Of a DNA stretch of 64,000 nucleotides, positions 54,182 through 62,880 are shown one piece after another. Source of the stretch: Bacillota bacterium (lineage in GTDB: Bacteria; Bacillota; UBA4882; UBA8346); NCBI GenBank assembly GCA_023410535.1, contig JAEYPR010000004.1:27011-91010 (forward strand), written 5' to 3'. The position numbers and the translations under genes are program-made. The first letter of the stretch is position 1. The number at the start of each line of letters is the position of its first letter. A model generated the notes under the pieces. The model saw only the letters and a program-made list of their open reading frames with translations, ran no database searches and was not told the DNA's origin.

Positions 54182-55339
54182 ATGGAACCTGTAAGGATTG
54201 GCATTATCGGTTTGGGGAATATGGGCAGCTCCCATGCCAAGTATCTGATCAAAGGGGAAGTCCCCGGCGCGAAGTTAGTGGCGGTCTGCGATACCAACCC
54301 CGAACGGCTCAAATGGGCCAAGGATAATTTGGGCGAAAGCGTTGCGGTGTTTGAAGATGCCGACGTTTTGCTCGCTTCGGGCATGTTGGACGGCGTGATG
54401 GTTGTTACCCCGCATTACAGCCACCCCGAGCTCGCGATCAAAGCGTTTAACCACGGCCTGCACGTTCTCTGTGAAAAACCGGCCGGCGTCTATACCAAAC
54501 AAGTCCGCGCCATGAACGAAGCCGCGCAGCAAAGCAATAAAGTATTCAGCATGATGTACAACCAGCGGACCAACCCCCTCTATCAAAAACTCCGTGAATT
54601 GATCGTCGCCGGCGAGTTGGGCGCGATCAAACGGACTAACTGGATTATCACTTCCTGGTACCGTTCCCAAAGCTATTACGATTCAGGCGGGTGGCGCGCC
54701 ACCTGGGCCGGGGAAGGCGGCGGCGTCTTGCTTAACCAAGACCCGCACCAACTTGACCTCTGGCAATGGATCTGCGGCATGCCCGTCAAAGTCCGGGCCT
54801 TTTGCCACTTCGGCAAGTATCACGAGATAGAAGTCGAGGATGATGTCACGGCGTATGTCGAATACGAAAACGGTGCGACCGGTCTTTTTGTTACCGCGAC
54901 CCATGAATCCCCCGGTACCAACCGTTTGGAGATCAGCGGCGACCGCGGTAAAATGGTGGTCGAAAACGGCAAACTAACCTTCTGGCGGCTGCGCACCCCG
55001 GAGCGTCAGTTCAACCGCGAATACCAAGGCGGCTTCGGGCAACCGGAATGTTGGAAATGCGAAATTCCGATCACCGGTAAAGAGACCGCCCACGCCGGAA
55101 TCACCGCCAACTGGGTCGAAGCGATTCAGAAAGGGACGCCGCTTTTGGCGCCGGGCATCGAAGGGATCAACGGCTTGACCATCTCCAACGCCATTCATCT
55201 CTCGTCCTGGTTAGACAATTGGGTGACCCTACCGATCGACGAGGAGTTATACTGGCAGCAACTGCAAGTGAAAATCACCAACTCCCAGACGAAAAAAGCA
55301 GCCGGCGCCAAAACCTTGGATGTCAAAGGAACCCATTAA
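54182..55339 (+). CDS. Gfo/Idh/MocA-family NAD(P)-dependent oxidoreductase
   Basis: 385 residues. N-terminal Rossmann fold GIIGLGNMGSSHAKYLIKG and the family EKP motif in HVLCEKPAGVYTKQ; the C-terminal alpha/beta substrate domain contains GGVLLNQDPHQLDLWQWICG with the conserved Asp/His. The ATG has AAGGAGG six bases upstream. It is third in the operon. Together with two epimerase-like proteins it could oxidise a sugar or inositol at C3 or C1 and reshape it. Such trios are known from inositol and 3-keto-glycoside catabolism; the substrate here is not shown. Confidence 0.88.
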   Translation: MEPVRIGIIGLGNMGSSHAKYLIKGEVPGAKLVAVCDTNPERLKWAKDNLGESVAVFEDADVLLASGMLDGVMVVTPHYSHPELAIKAFNHGLHVLCEKPAGVYTKQVRAMNEAAQQSNKVFSMMYNQRTNPLYQKLRELIVAGELGAIKRTNWIITSWYRSQSYYDSGGWRATWAGEGGGVLLNQDPHQLDLWQWICGMPVKVRAFCHFGKYHEIEVEDDVTAYVEYENGATGLFVTATHESPGTNRLEISGDRGKMVVENGKLTFWRLRTPERQFNREYQGGFGQPECWKCEIPITGKETAHAGITANWVEAIQKGTPLLAPGIEGINGLTISNAIHLSSWLDNWVTLPIDEELYWQQLQVKITNSQTKKAAGAKTLDVKGTH

Positions 55340-55352
55340 ATATTGAAATTTT

Positions 55353-55390
55353 AAAAGAGCAGTCGGTATCCGATACCGGCTGCTCTTTTT
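55353..55390 (+). terminator. Intrinsic terminator after the sugar oxidoreductase operon
   Basis: AAAGAGCAGTCGGTATC / GATACCGGCTGCTCTTT stem followed by TTTTT. It may also end the convergent aldo/keto reductase transcript. Confidence 0.88.
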
Positions 55391-55411
55391 GCATGATCAA
55401 GGATCGACGCC

Positions 55412-56272
55412 TTAATATTGCTTCGGGAACAATGACTGAATGTCCGAAGCCCGACGTTTGAGTTCCGCCAATTCGGTCCCGTCGATGGGGCGGAAGGTTT
55501 CGGCGATTTGGACCGCCATCCGGAATAAGTTGATATCGCCCGGCGGAATGGCCGCGGTGATCGGTTTCGATAACGCAAACCGCAGCGCCAAATCGGCTAA
55601 GCCATAATCATCAATGGGTTCATACCAGCACTTGGGATACTTGCGTTCCGACTTCTCCAAACCCGCCGGCCAATCCTTCAACGCCAAGGCTTTCAGGGCT
55701 AACCGGGCGGTTCCCAATTGTTCCGCTTTTTTGATGACCGGATCGGCGAAACCGGCATTAAGGTACGATGCCCAATTCACCGGATAAAGGACCGAAGTGA
55801 AATGGAATCGTTCCAACAATGCCAAGGCCGCTTCTTCCGTATGCGCGGAAAACCCGATAAAGCGGATCTTGCCTTCCCGTTGCGCTTGGAAAACAACTTC
55901 CGCCGCGCCGCCGGGCCCAAAGATGGTTTCCACTTCAGTTAATTTCTTAACGGCGTGGAACTGGTATAAATCGAAATAATCCGTCTGCAACGTCTTCAAG
56001 GACTGATGCAGTTCCGCTTCGGCCAGGGCTTTGGTCCGTTTCTCGGTTTTGCACGCCAGAAAAATGGCTTGACGTTTCCCAACCAGCGCCGGTCCCAGCC
56101 GGTCCTGGGCATTGCCGTAGTTCGGCGAGACGTCGAAGTAATTAATTCCCCGATCAATCGCCTCCGCCACATAACGGTTAGCCTCTGTTTGTTCGGTATC
56201 GGTTACGACGATACCGCCGAAACCAATGATGGATAATTGGACACCGGTATTGCCCAAAGGTCGTTGTAACAT
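55412..56272 (-). CDS. Aldo/keto reductase family protein (1)
   Basis: 286 residues, AKR TIM barrel. Catalytic tetrad: D and Y in YFDVSPNYGNAQ, K in LACKTEKR, H in LYQFHAV. The C-terminal NADP-binding region is shorter than in classic AKRs, as in many Firmicutes paralogues (IPPGDINLF). Start ATG with GGAGGATTCATC upstream. Convergent with the sugar operon. Substrate unknown. Confidence 0.87.
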   Translation of the reverse strand: MLQRPLGNTGVQLSIIGFGGIVVTDTEQTEANRYVAEAIDRGINYFDVSPNYGNAQDRLGPALVGKRQAIFLACKTEKRTKALAEAELHQSLKTLQTDYFDLYQFHAVKKLTEVETIFGPGGAAEVVFQAQREGKIRFIGFSAHTEEAALALLERFHFTSVLYPVNWASYLNAGFADPVIKKAEQLGTARLALKALALKDWPAGLEKSERKYPKCWYEPIDDYGLADLALRFALSKPITAAIPPGDINLFRMAVQIAETFRPIDGTELAELKRRASDIQSLFPKQY

Positions 56273-56345
56273 GATGAATCCTCCGCTAGTGCCAGTTGCT
56301 ATGAGTTTATTATATCATCTTTGCTTACCGGCCCATGTCTTTAAT

Positions 56346-56377
56346 TAAAAAAAAACTGCTCAAAATTGAGCAGTTTT
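56346..56377 (-). terminator. Intrinsic terminator of adhE
   Basis: AAAACTGCTC / GAGCAGTTTT with a long T-run on the minus strand, directly after the adhE stop. Confidence 0.9.
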
Positions 56378-56389
56378 GCAAATGTTCAT

Positions 56390-59059
56390 CTATACCAGTG
56401 AAAGTTCTTTCGCTGCGGGCTTCGCTTCCTTGCCGGCCCCGTCGCCATGAAACGCTTCCGTGTAGACGCTTTCAATCTCTTTAACCAACGGCATCCGGGG
56501 GTTGGTTCCGGTGCATTGGTCGTTAAAGGCGATATCCGCCATCTCCCGCAGTTCTTTTTCGAAAGCACTGGCGGTAACGCCGGCCTGACTGAGGCTGAGC
56601 GGGATATTTAACTGACTCATTAACTTGTAGATGGCTTGAATCAAGCTGTTAACCCCTTCCTCATCGGTCTTGGCCGGTAAGCCGAGGAGGCGGGCAATCT
56701 CCGCATATCGGGCGTTAGCCATTGGGAATTCGTATTGCGGGAAAGCCGGGAATTTAGTCGGCCGTTGGGCGTTGTAACGGATGACGTACGGGAGCAGGAT
56801 CGCATTGGCCCGGCCGTGCGGGATATGGAACTTGCCGCCGAGAATATGCGCCATACTATGGTTGACACCTAGAAACGCGTTAGTAAAAGCCATTCCGGCG
56901 ATACAAGACGCGTTATGCATCTTCTCCCGGGCGATTTTATCCTGACCGTTCTGGTAAGCCCGCGGCAGATACTCAAAGACAATCTTGATGGCTTTTTCAG
57001 CCAACGCGTCGGTATAATCCGAGGCCATTACCGAAACATACGCTTCAATCGCATGGGTTAAGACATCCATACCGGTATCGGCGGTCACCGATGGCGGCAC
57101 GGTCATGACCAATTCCGGATCGATGATCGCGATATCCGGAGTCAACTCGTAATCGGCCAACGGATATTTGATATTGCGCCGTTTATCGGTGATCACCGCA
57201 AACGCCGTCACTTCGGAACCCGTTCCCGAGGTGGTCGGGATCGCCACAAAGGTCGCTTTTTTACCCAGATACGGGAATTTGAAAGCCCGTTTCCGGATAT
57301 CCGCAAACTTCAAGCGGAGGGTCTCAAACTCAATCTCCGGGTTTTCATAAAAGAGCCACATTCCCTTGGCCGCATCCATCGCCGATCCGCCGCCCAGGGC
57401 GATGATGATATCCGGCTCAAAAGCCCGCATCTCGTTGCAGCCTTTAAAGACCGTCTCCACCGACGGATCCGGCTCGACATCGGAGAAGATCTGATGCTCC
57501 ATGGCGATCTTCTCCAATTGATAGGTGACTTTTTCGACAAAACCCAACTTTACCATGAACGGATCGGTGACGATAAAAGCGCGTTTGCCTTTCATCTTCG
57601 ATAGGTATTGCAGCGAGCCGTACTCAAAATAGATTTTTTGCGGAATCTTAAACCACTTCATCCGGTCTTTCCGCACTGCCACCCGCTTCACGTTGATCAG
57701 GTTGGCGACACTGACATTGTCGGTGGTTGAATTGCCGCCCATCGAGCCGCAACCCAAGGTCAAGGAAGGCGTGTTGTTATTATAAAGGTCGCCGATGGCG
57801 CCGTGGGACGACGGCGAGTTGACCAACAGCCGGCCGGTTCGCACCTTCCGGGCGAACTCATCGATCACGGATTGGTCGTTACAATGGATTACCGCCGAAT
57901 GGCCTAAGCCCCCGAATTCGGTCATTTCTTGACAGCGCCGGATCCCTTCATGATAGTCTTTCACAATATAGCAGGCCAAGATTGGGCTGAGTTTCTCCCG
58001 GGAGAGCGGGTATTTGGGTCCGACTCCCTCTAGTTGCGCTACTAAAATCTTGGTGCCGGCCGGGACTTTGAGCCCCGCCATCTCGGCGATTTTGGTCGCC
58101 GGCTGGCCGACCACCGCCGGGCTCATCGCACCCCGTTTTTCATCGATCGCCACCTTGGATAGGGCATCGATTTCATTGGGCTTTAAGAAATAACAACCGT
58201 AATCGGTCATGATCTCTTTCACTGCCGCGGCGATTTCCTCGTCGATGATCACCGCTTGCTCGGAAGCGCAGATCATCCCGTTATCAAAGGTCTTGCTAAG
58301 GATCAGATCTGCCACGGCACGGCGAATATTGGCCGTTCTCTCAATATAACACGGGACATTGCCGGGGCCGACGCCCAAAGCCGGTTTCCCGCTGGAGTAG
58401 GCAGCCCCTACCATTCCCGATCCGCCGGTCGCCAAGACCATGCTGATCCCGGGGTGTTTCATCAGAAAATTGGTGGCGTCCACCGACGGTTCTTCAATCC
58501 AGCCGATGCAGTTCTCCGGCGCTCCCGCCGTGATCGCCGCGTCACGCATGGTTTTGGCTGCCGCAATGCTGGAACGGATCGACTTGGGGTGAAAACTGAA
58601 GATGATCGGGTTCCGGGTCTTCATCGCAATCAGACATTTAAACATGGTGGTCGAGGTCGGATTGGTCACCGGAGTTACTCCGGCAATGATCCCGATCGGT
58701 TCCGCGATGCGCATATACCCTTCTTCATGATTCTCTTCAATAACGCCCACGGTCTTTTCGTACTTGATATCATGATAGACATACTCGGTGGAAAAAAGGT
58801 TTTTGGTAACCTTATCCTCGTAGACTCCCATTTCGGTTTCGTCATGAGCCAGCCGCGCCAATTCCATATGCCGCTCGATCCCGGCCAGCGCCATTGCTTT
58901 GACGATCGCGTCAATCTGCTCCTGATTGTATTCCATAAATTTTGCCTGAGCTACCGCAGCTTTCTTAACCAACTCGTCGATGACTGCCTGGATCGGGTCA
59001 GTCTCTTTAACGGTTGGGGCGTTCTTGGCAACTTTCACGTCATTTTTGGTTTCCATCAT
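56390..59059 (-). CDS. adhE: Bifunctional acetaldehyde-CoA/alcohol dehydrogenase
   Basis: Converts acetyl-CoA via acetaldehyde to ethanol, reoxidising two NADH in fermentation. About 889 residues. The N-terminal CoA-acylating aldehyde dehydrogenase contains the catalytic Cys in NGMICASEQAV (about residue 255) and PALGVGPGNVPCYI. The C-terminal iron alcohol dehydrogenase has GGGSAMDAAKGMW, ATFVAIPTTSGTGSEVTAFAVIT and iron ligands in TGMDVLTHAIEAY, FLGVNHSMAHILGG and IPHGRANAILLPYV. Two neighbouring ATGs both suit GAGGAGG; the first is used. Such enzymes form spirosomes. Expression is very likely controlled by Rex (see operators). Confidence 0.96.
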   Translation of the reverse strand: MMETKNDVKVAKNAPTVKETDPIQAVIDELVKKAAVAQAKFMEYNQEQIDAIVKAMALAGIERHMELARLAHDETEMGVYEDKVTKNLFSTEYVYHDIKYEKTVGVIEENHEEGYMRIAEPIGIIAGVTPVTNPTSTTMFKCLIAMKTRNPIIFSFHPKSIRSSIAAAKTMRDAAITAGAPENCIGWIEEPSVDATNFLMKHPGISMVLATGGSGMVGAAYSSGKPALGVGPGNVPCYIERTANIRRAVADLILSKTFDNGMICASEQAVIIDEEIAAAVKEIMTDYGCYFLKPNEIDALSKVAIDEKRGAMSPAVVGQPATKIAEMAGLKVPAGTKILVAQLEGVGPKYPLSREKLSPILACYIVKDYHEGIRRCQEMTEFGGLGHSAVIHCNDQSVIDEFARKVRTGRLLVNSPSSHGAIGDLYNNNTPSLTLGCGSMGGNSTTDNVSVANLINVKRVAVRKDRMKWFKIPQKIYFEYGSLQYLSKMKGKRAFIVTDPFMVKLGFVEKVTYQLEKIAMEHQIFSDVEPDPSVETVFKGCNEMRAFEPDIIIALGGGSAMDAAKGMWLFYENPEIEFETLRLKFADIRKRAFKFPYLGKKATFVAIPTTSGTGSEVTAFAVITDKRRNIKYPLADYELTPDIAIIDPELVMTVPPSVTADTGMDVLTHAIEAYVSVMASDYTDALAEKAIKIVFEYLPRAYQNGQDKIAREKMHNASCIAGMAFTNAFLGVNHSMAHILGGKFHIPHGRANAILLPYVIRYNAQRPTKFPAFPQYEFPMANARYAEIARLLGLPAKTDEEGVNSLIQAIYKLMSQLNIPLSLSQAGVTASAFEKELREMADIAFNDQCTGTNPRMPLVKEIESVYTEAFHGDGAGKEAKPAAKELSLV

Positions 59060-59157
59060 CTCATCCTCCTCGGTTATTTTAAACTGATTGATTGTTGCTA
59101 ATACTAAATTCAAAGGAAAAGGATTATTCAATTGTCATTTGGGTGCTTATTCTAAAA

Positions 59158-59180
59158 GATTGTTATAAAATATAACAATC
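59158..59180. promoter_or_regulatory. Rex operator 1 (perfect palindrome)
   Basis: TTGTTATAAAATATAACAA at 59160-59178, extended by GA and TC to a 23-base palindrome. It matches the TTGTTA...TAACAA Rex consensus of clostridia. It overlaps the expected transcription start of adhE. Confidence 0.82.
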
Positions 59181-59181
59181 A

Positions 59182-59200
59182 TTGTTATTATATATTACAA
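59182..59200. promoter_or_regulatory. Rex operator 2 (one mismatch)
   Basis: TTGTTATTATATATTACAA, arms differing at one position. It covers the adhE -10 hexamer and is adjacent to operator 1. Confidence 0.65.
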
Positions 59201-59215
59201 TCTCAAGGACGTCAA
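59187..59215 (-). promoter_or_regulatory. adhE promoter
   Basis: Minus-strand TTGACG, 17-base spacer, TATAAT, embedded in the two Rex palindromes. Long leader of about 120 bases to the start codon. Confidence 0.75.
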
Positions 59216-59340
59216 TCCCATAAAATAGCCGGTCAACCAGATAATTCTGGCCATGGGAGCCATTGGTTGGCTAATAGCTAATGAGCGCTTCCAATTACTC
59301 TTGTTTGCTGATATCCTTCCTTGTCCGGAAAGTGGAAGCA

Positions 59341-59369
59341 TTGTCATTATTCACTTTTGATGCTATACT
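59341..59369 (+). promoter_or_regulatory. rex promoter
   Basis: TTGTCA, 17-base spacer, TATACT preceded by TGC (extended -10), 70 bases before the rex start. Confidence 0.65.
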
Positions 59370-59438
59370 TAACGAGTTCGTTGGAAGATTTAACAAAGCC
59401 GCATCAGTTTTGTAACCATTGCCGGCAAGGAGGAGCCA

Positions 59439-60125
59439 ATGACGGATGGCGAGCAACGTACGGAGCTTAAACGTAGTCATGAAGGAATCCCCAATTCGGT
59501 GATTAAGCGTCTCCCTGTCTATCACCGGTTTCTTTCAGATCTCGCCCAGAAAGAGGTCGAACGGGTCTCCTCACGAGAATTGGCGGTTAAAATCGGGATT
59601 AACTCCTCGCAATTACGTCAGGACTTGAGCCTTTTCGGTTCCTTCGGGCAACAGGGATATGGCTATCGGGTTTTAGACCTGCTAAAGGAAGTAGAACGGA
59701 TTTTAGGCTTGCACAATGAGCGAACCATGGTCCTGATCGGTGCCGGTAATATCGGCCGGGCTATTGCCAATTATCAGAACTTCCGGCGGCGCGGTTTTAC
59801 GATCACCGCGATCTTCGACGATAATCCCACAATCATCGGGGAAATGATTAATAATGTTCCAGTTCAAGATATCCGGCAAATTGACGCGATATTAAGCGCC
59901 CAACCGGTGCAGATTGGAATTCTCGCCATTCCGGCGGCCGCGGCCCAAACTGCCGCCGATGCGTTGGTCCGCTTGGGAATTAAAGCGATCTGGAACTTTG
60001 CTCCGGTTTCGTTAAAAGTCCCGTCTGGTGTGGTCGTCGAGACCGTCCATATTGGCGAAAGCCTGATGATCCTCTCGTTTAAACTACAGCAAACCATGCT
60101 GGCTGAAAACGCTACCGTTGAGTGA
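59439..60125 (+). CDS. rex: Redox-sensing transcriptional repressor Rex
   Basis: 228 residues. N-terminal winged helix (IPNSVIKRLPVYHRFLSDL ... SRELAVKIGINSSQLRQDLSLFG) and C-terminal Rossmann domain GAGNIGRAIANY with FDDNP after strand 2 (NADH binding). A rising NADH/NAD ratio releases Rex from DNA and turns on NADH-oxidising fermentation genes. AAGGAGG precedes the ATG by five bases. Divergent from adhE, whose promoter carries two Rex palindromes. Monocistronic with a strong terminator. Confidence 0.95.
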   Translation: MTDGEQRTELKRSHEGIPNSVIKRLPVYHRFLSDLAQKEVERVSSRELAVKIGINSSQLRQDLSLFGSFGQQGYGYRVLDLLKEVERILGLHNERTMVLIGAGNIGRAIANYQNFRRRGFTITAIFDDNPTIIGEMINNVPVQDIRQIDAILSAQPVQIGILAIPAAAAQTAADALVRLGIKAIWNFAPVSLKVPSGVVVETVHIGESLMILSFKLQQTMLAENATVE

Positions 60126-60172
60126 GCAAGCTGATTGACGGCTTGTTTCTTAACTTCGTTACCATCGTGATC

Positions 60173-60211
60173 AAAAAGAGCTCTTTCCGTTACGGAAAGA
60201 GCTCTTTTTAG
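60173..60211 (+). terminator. Intrinsic terminator after rex
   Basis: 18-base arms beginning AAAAAGAGCTC with a one-base loop position, ending in TTTTT. The minus strand also gains a T-run, so it may end the kinase transcript. Confidence 0.9.
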
Positions 60212-60253
60212 CTACAACCATCTTCAAACGAACCCAAGCCCGGCGCGCTGCTA

Positions 60254-60328
60254 TCAAGAGATGAACTCTTGAGGGATCTCCACTACCCTTGGGTCATCTT
60301 CCACAATCACCATCCGGATCGGCGTCAT
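60254..60328 (-). pseudogene. Response regulator remnant (CitB/DctR-type N-terminus, 24 codons)
   Basis: ATG overlaps the sensor kinase stop (ATGA), with GGAGGG upstream. It reads MTPIRMVIVEDDPRVVEIPQ then EFIS and a stop. MVIVEDDPRVVEI is the first strand and acidic pocket of a receiver domain, as in CitB/DcuR regulators, but no phospho-acceptor Asp, receiver core or DNA-binding domain follows in any frame before the rex terminator about 45 bases further on. It is therefore a truncated, inactive gene. Confidence 0.75.
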
Positions 60329-62202
60329 TGTTTCAACCCTCCGTTTTTCAAAGGAATTTTCGCAATGAAGATCAAGTTATGGCCATTATGAAACCGAATT
60401 GTCCCGCGCAAGTTTTCAACGCACTGTTTAACCAAGCTCAGGCCAATTCCTTTGTTGGGTCCGTTTTTTGTGGTAAAACCACGCTGATAGATTTTCTTTT
60501 TGATCGCCGGCGCGATTCCGGGGCCGTTGTCGGCAACGGCAATTCGTAAAAAGCCCCGGACCGGTTTGACCTTAACCCAGACTGCCCTTTCCGGCTGACC
60601 GCTTTGTTGGAGCGCTTCAAAGGCATTCTCAATCAGATTTCCGATGATGCAGACCAATTCATTATCGGGTAACTGGATCGTGGCTGGGATTGAACTATCG
60701 GAATCAATGGTAAATTGAATATCCAACTCTTTCGCCCGGTTGAATTTGCCCAGTAAGATTCCGGATACCGCCGAATTGGGAAAAGCTTTGGATAGTTGAC
60801 TGATGATCCCTTGGTGTGACTCGGTCGTTTCATGCAATAAGACCAGCGCTTTTTCATATCTGCCCAACTGAATTAAGCCCGACAGCGACTGCATTTTATT
60901 CACAAATTCATGCGATTGGGCACGTAAGGCTTGGGTGTAATTTTTGACCTCCGTCAACTCTTCGGCAACCTTTTGGAACTCGGTCAGGTCCCGGAGCGTG
61001 ATTACGGCGCCCCGAATCGTATGTTTGGCCCGAATCGGCACCATATTGTAGACAACCACGGTCTCGCCGATCACTTGTTGTTGATTGTAAACCGCTTGCC
61101 CCATATTCAAAACGGTTTGAAGATTCAACTCTTTAAAAATATTGGAGACAGGGTTGCCGACAACCTCGCAACCGGGCGCCAACATCTTGGCGGCCTCTTG
61201 GTTGATCCAGGTAACCCGCCCCCGCTGATCCAAGGCGATAATTCCTTCGAAAGTCGACTGTAAAATCGCCGTTCGCTGGTCAAGCAAGGCCGCAATCTCT
61301 TGTGGTTCCATTCCGAAAATTGACTGTTTAATATTTCGGGTTAATAAAATCGCGCCTAAAATCCCGAAAAGCAAACCCAATCCCACCACGAAGGTGGAGA
61401 ATATCTTCAGCCGCCATAATGCCGCCACCTCCCCGGCACGACTTTTCGCAATCGCGATCGTGCCTTGAAAGGAGGCATCGGTCGGTATGCTAAAAAAGAT
61501 AAAGTAATAATTGGGATCGGTCATACGGCTACCGGATTGAAAGACTTGATCTTGCGGATGTTTTTGGAGTTTTCCATAGACAGCCTCCGGAATGGTTTGC
61601 ACGCGCGGACTTCCCAATAATCGTTGGCCATCGCCGAAGAGCAACATTTTACTGTGGAGTAAGGAGGAAAAGTTATTGATCGTCTGCTCGTCAATCTTGG
61701 TTCCGAGATTGATGTAGCCCACTATGCGTCCATCATAAAGCGCCGGGATGGTGGTAACGAGATATACCTTACTTTCCCGTTGGGAAAGATAGGAAATATC
61801 ACCATTCGCCGCCGGGCGCTTGAAATTAACGATCGGCGGCTGGGTTTCATAGGCCAGACGCTGGTCGGCAAGCAGATATCCATCCCGGTCGATGGCTTCA
61901 ATGAGATCCAAATTAAAATCGCGGGCCACTTGCCGAAAGTAAAAATTTAAAACCGAGGGTATTTTTTGAGCAATTGAAAAGGCGAAGACTTCCCGGCGCG
62001 TTTGCGCCGAAGCTTTATAACGTTGTTCCTTGATCATATTGTCGATGGTAACGATGAAACTTTGATAGGTGACCCGTAACGAATCCTGAGTTTCTGCTTC
62101 GAGTTCTTTTTGGAAAAAGTACTGATTAAATAGAAACACCGCTAACATCACGATGATTAAAATAATACCGAAATAGAGATTGATCTTGGTACTGAGTCGC
62201 AT
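60325..62202 (-). CDS. CitA/DcuS-family sensor histidine kinase, response regulator lost
   Basis: 625 residues. TM1 at about 8-27, an extracytoplasmic sensor region of about 240 residues, TM2 at about 272-293, a PAS domain (LQSTFEGIIALDQRGRVTWINQEAAKML), then the SpoB-type dimerisation helix with the phospho-accepting His in LRAQSHEFVNKMQSLSGLI, and the ATPase domain with NLIENAFEAL, DNGPGI and GIGLSLVK. The family senses di- or tricarboxylates in the periplasm. The start at 62202 follows GAGGTG; the longer frame lacks a signal. Its coupled regulator gene is truncated, so its partner must be elsewhere or signalling is lost. Confidence 0.9.
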   Translation of the reverse strand: MRLSTKINLYFGIILIIVMLAVFLFNQYFFQKELEAETQDSLRVTYQSFIVTIDNMIKEQRYKASAQTRREVFAFSIAQKIPSVLNFYFRQVARDFNLDLIEAIDRDGYLLADQRLAYETQPPIVNFKRPAANGDISYLSQRESKVYLVTTIPALYDGRIVGYINLGTKIDEQTINNFSSLLHSKMLLFGDGQRLLGSPRVQTIPEAVYGKLQKHPQDQVFQSGSRMTDPNYYFIFFSIPTDASFQGTIAIAKSRAGEVAALWRLKIFSTFVVGLGLLFGILGAILLTRNIKQSIFGMEPQEIAALLDQRTAILQSTFEGIIALDQRGRVTWINQEAAKMLAPGCEVVGNPVSNIFKELNLQTVLNMGQAVYNQQQVIGETVVVYNMVPIRAKHTIRGAVITLRDLTEFQKVAEELTEVKNYTQALRAQSHEFVNKMQSLSGLIQLGRYEKALVLLHETTESHQGIISQLSKAFPNSAVSGILLGKFNRAKELDIQFTIDSDSSIPATIQLPDNELVCIIGNLIENAFEALQQSGQPERAVWVKVKPVRGFLRIAVADNGPGIAPAIKKKIYQRGFTTKNGPNKGIGLSLVKQCVENLRGTIRFHNGHNLIFIAKIPLKNGGLKQ

Positions 62203-62398
62203 TTGACACCTCAACCATGCCAGTTTCGCCAATATCAATTCGACAACCACGGTTTAAATTCCTGGGAAATACGGTAGAAGTATTCATCCATTGCAATTTC
62301 GGAAGATAATCCGGTACTATCTTCGGCTTCTCGGTGGTACGGCAGGATTTATTTGGCGAAAACCGGAACTACTTTCAGCATGGGAGGAGATGATTGGG

Positions 62399-62848
62399 AT
62401 GGAGATTATCAAGGGAGAGGTATCGTCGGAAATTTTGATGATCCGGTTTGATCCCGGGGAGCGGTTTTTGGAGAGTTTACGGCAGATTATTGCCACTGAA
62501 GAAATTAAGACGGCCATTGTCTTGTCGGGTATCGGCACCTTCAGCACCTGCCGGTTTCATCAATGCGTGGCCGGCTTTCCCCCAAATCTGTTAACGCGGC
62601 ATCAGGAGTATTTTGAACTGAACGGTTCGTTTGAATTGGCTTCAATCCAAGGAATCATCGCCGCTGGGGAACCCCATCTCCATATGACCATTGGGGAAGG
62701 CGACAAAGTAATGGCCGGTCACGTCGAGGACGGTTGCGTGGTCTTAACCCTGTTGGAGCTGGTTTTATTGCGAGCGGATTCACTCCCGGTGCGACGGGTT
62801 TATAGTCAACCGGAAAAAATCAAACAGCTAACCCGGAGCGACGCTTAG
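62399..62848 (+). CDS. PCC/DUF296 (AT-hook-type PPC) domain protein
   Basis: 149 residues, a stand-alone PCC (plants and prokaryotes conserved) domain. GERFLESLRQIIATEEIKTAIVLSGIGTFSTCRFH, GSFELASIQGIIAAGEPHLHMTIGEGD and GHVEDGCVVLTLLELVLLRAD show the metal-binding GxPHLH type motif and trimer core. Biochemical function unclear. The start at 62399 is placed 9-11 nt after GGGAGGAG; ATG 62390 is too close. It is 32 bases before the aldo/keto reductase, so likely co-transcribed. Confidence 0.82.
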   Translation: MEIIKGEVSSEILMIRFDPGERFLESLRQIIATEEIKTAIVLSGIGTFSTCRFHQCVAGFPPNLLTRHQEYFELNGSFELASIQGIIAAGEPHLHMTIGEGDKVMAGHVEDGCVVLTLLELVLLRADSLPVRRVYSQPEKIKQLTRSDA

Positions 62849-62880
62849 CTTAAACTGATTTACACTGTAGGAGGCATAAC

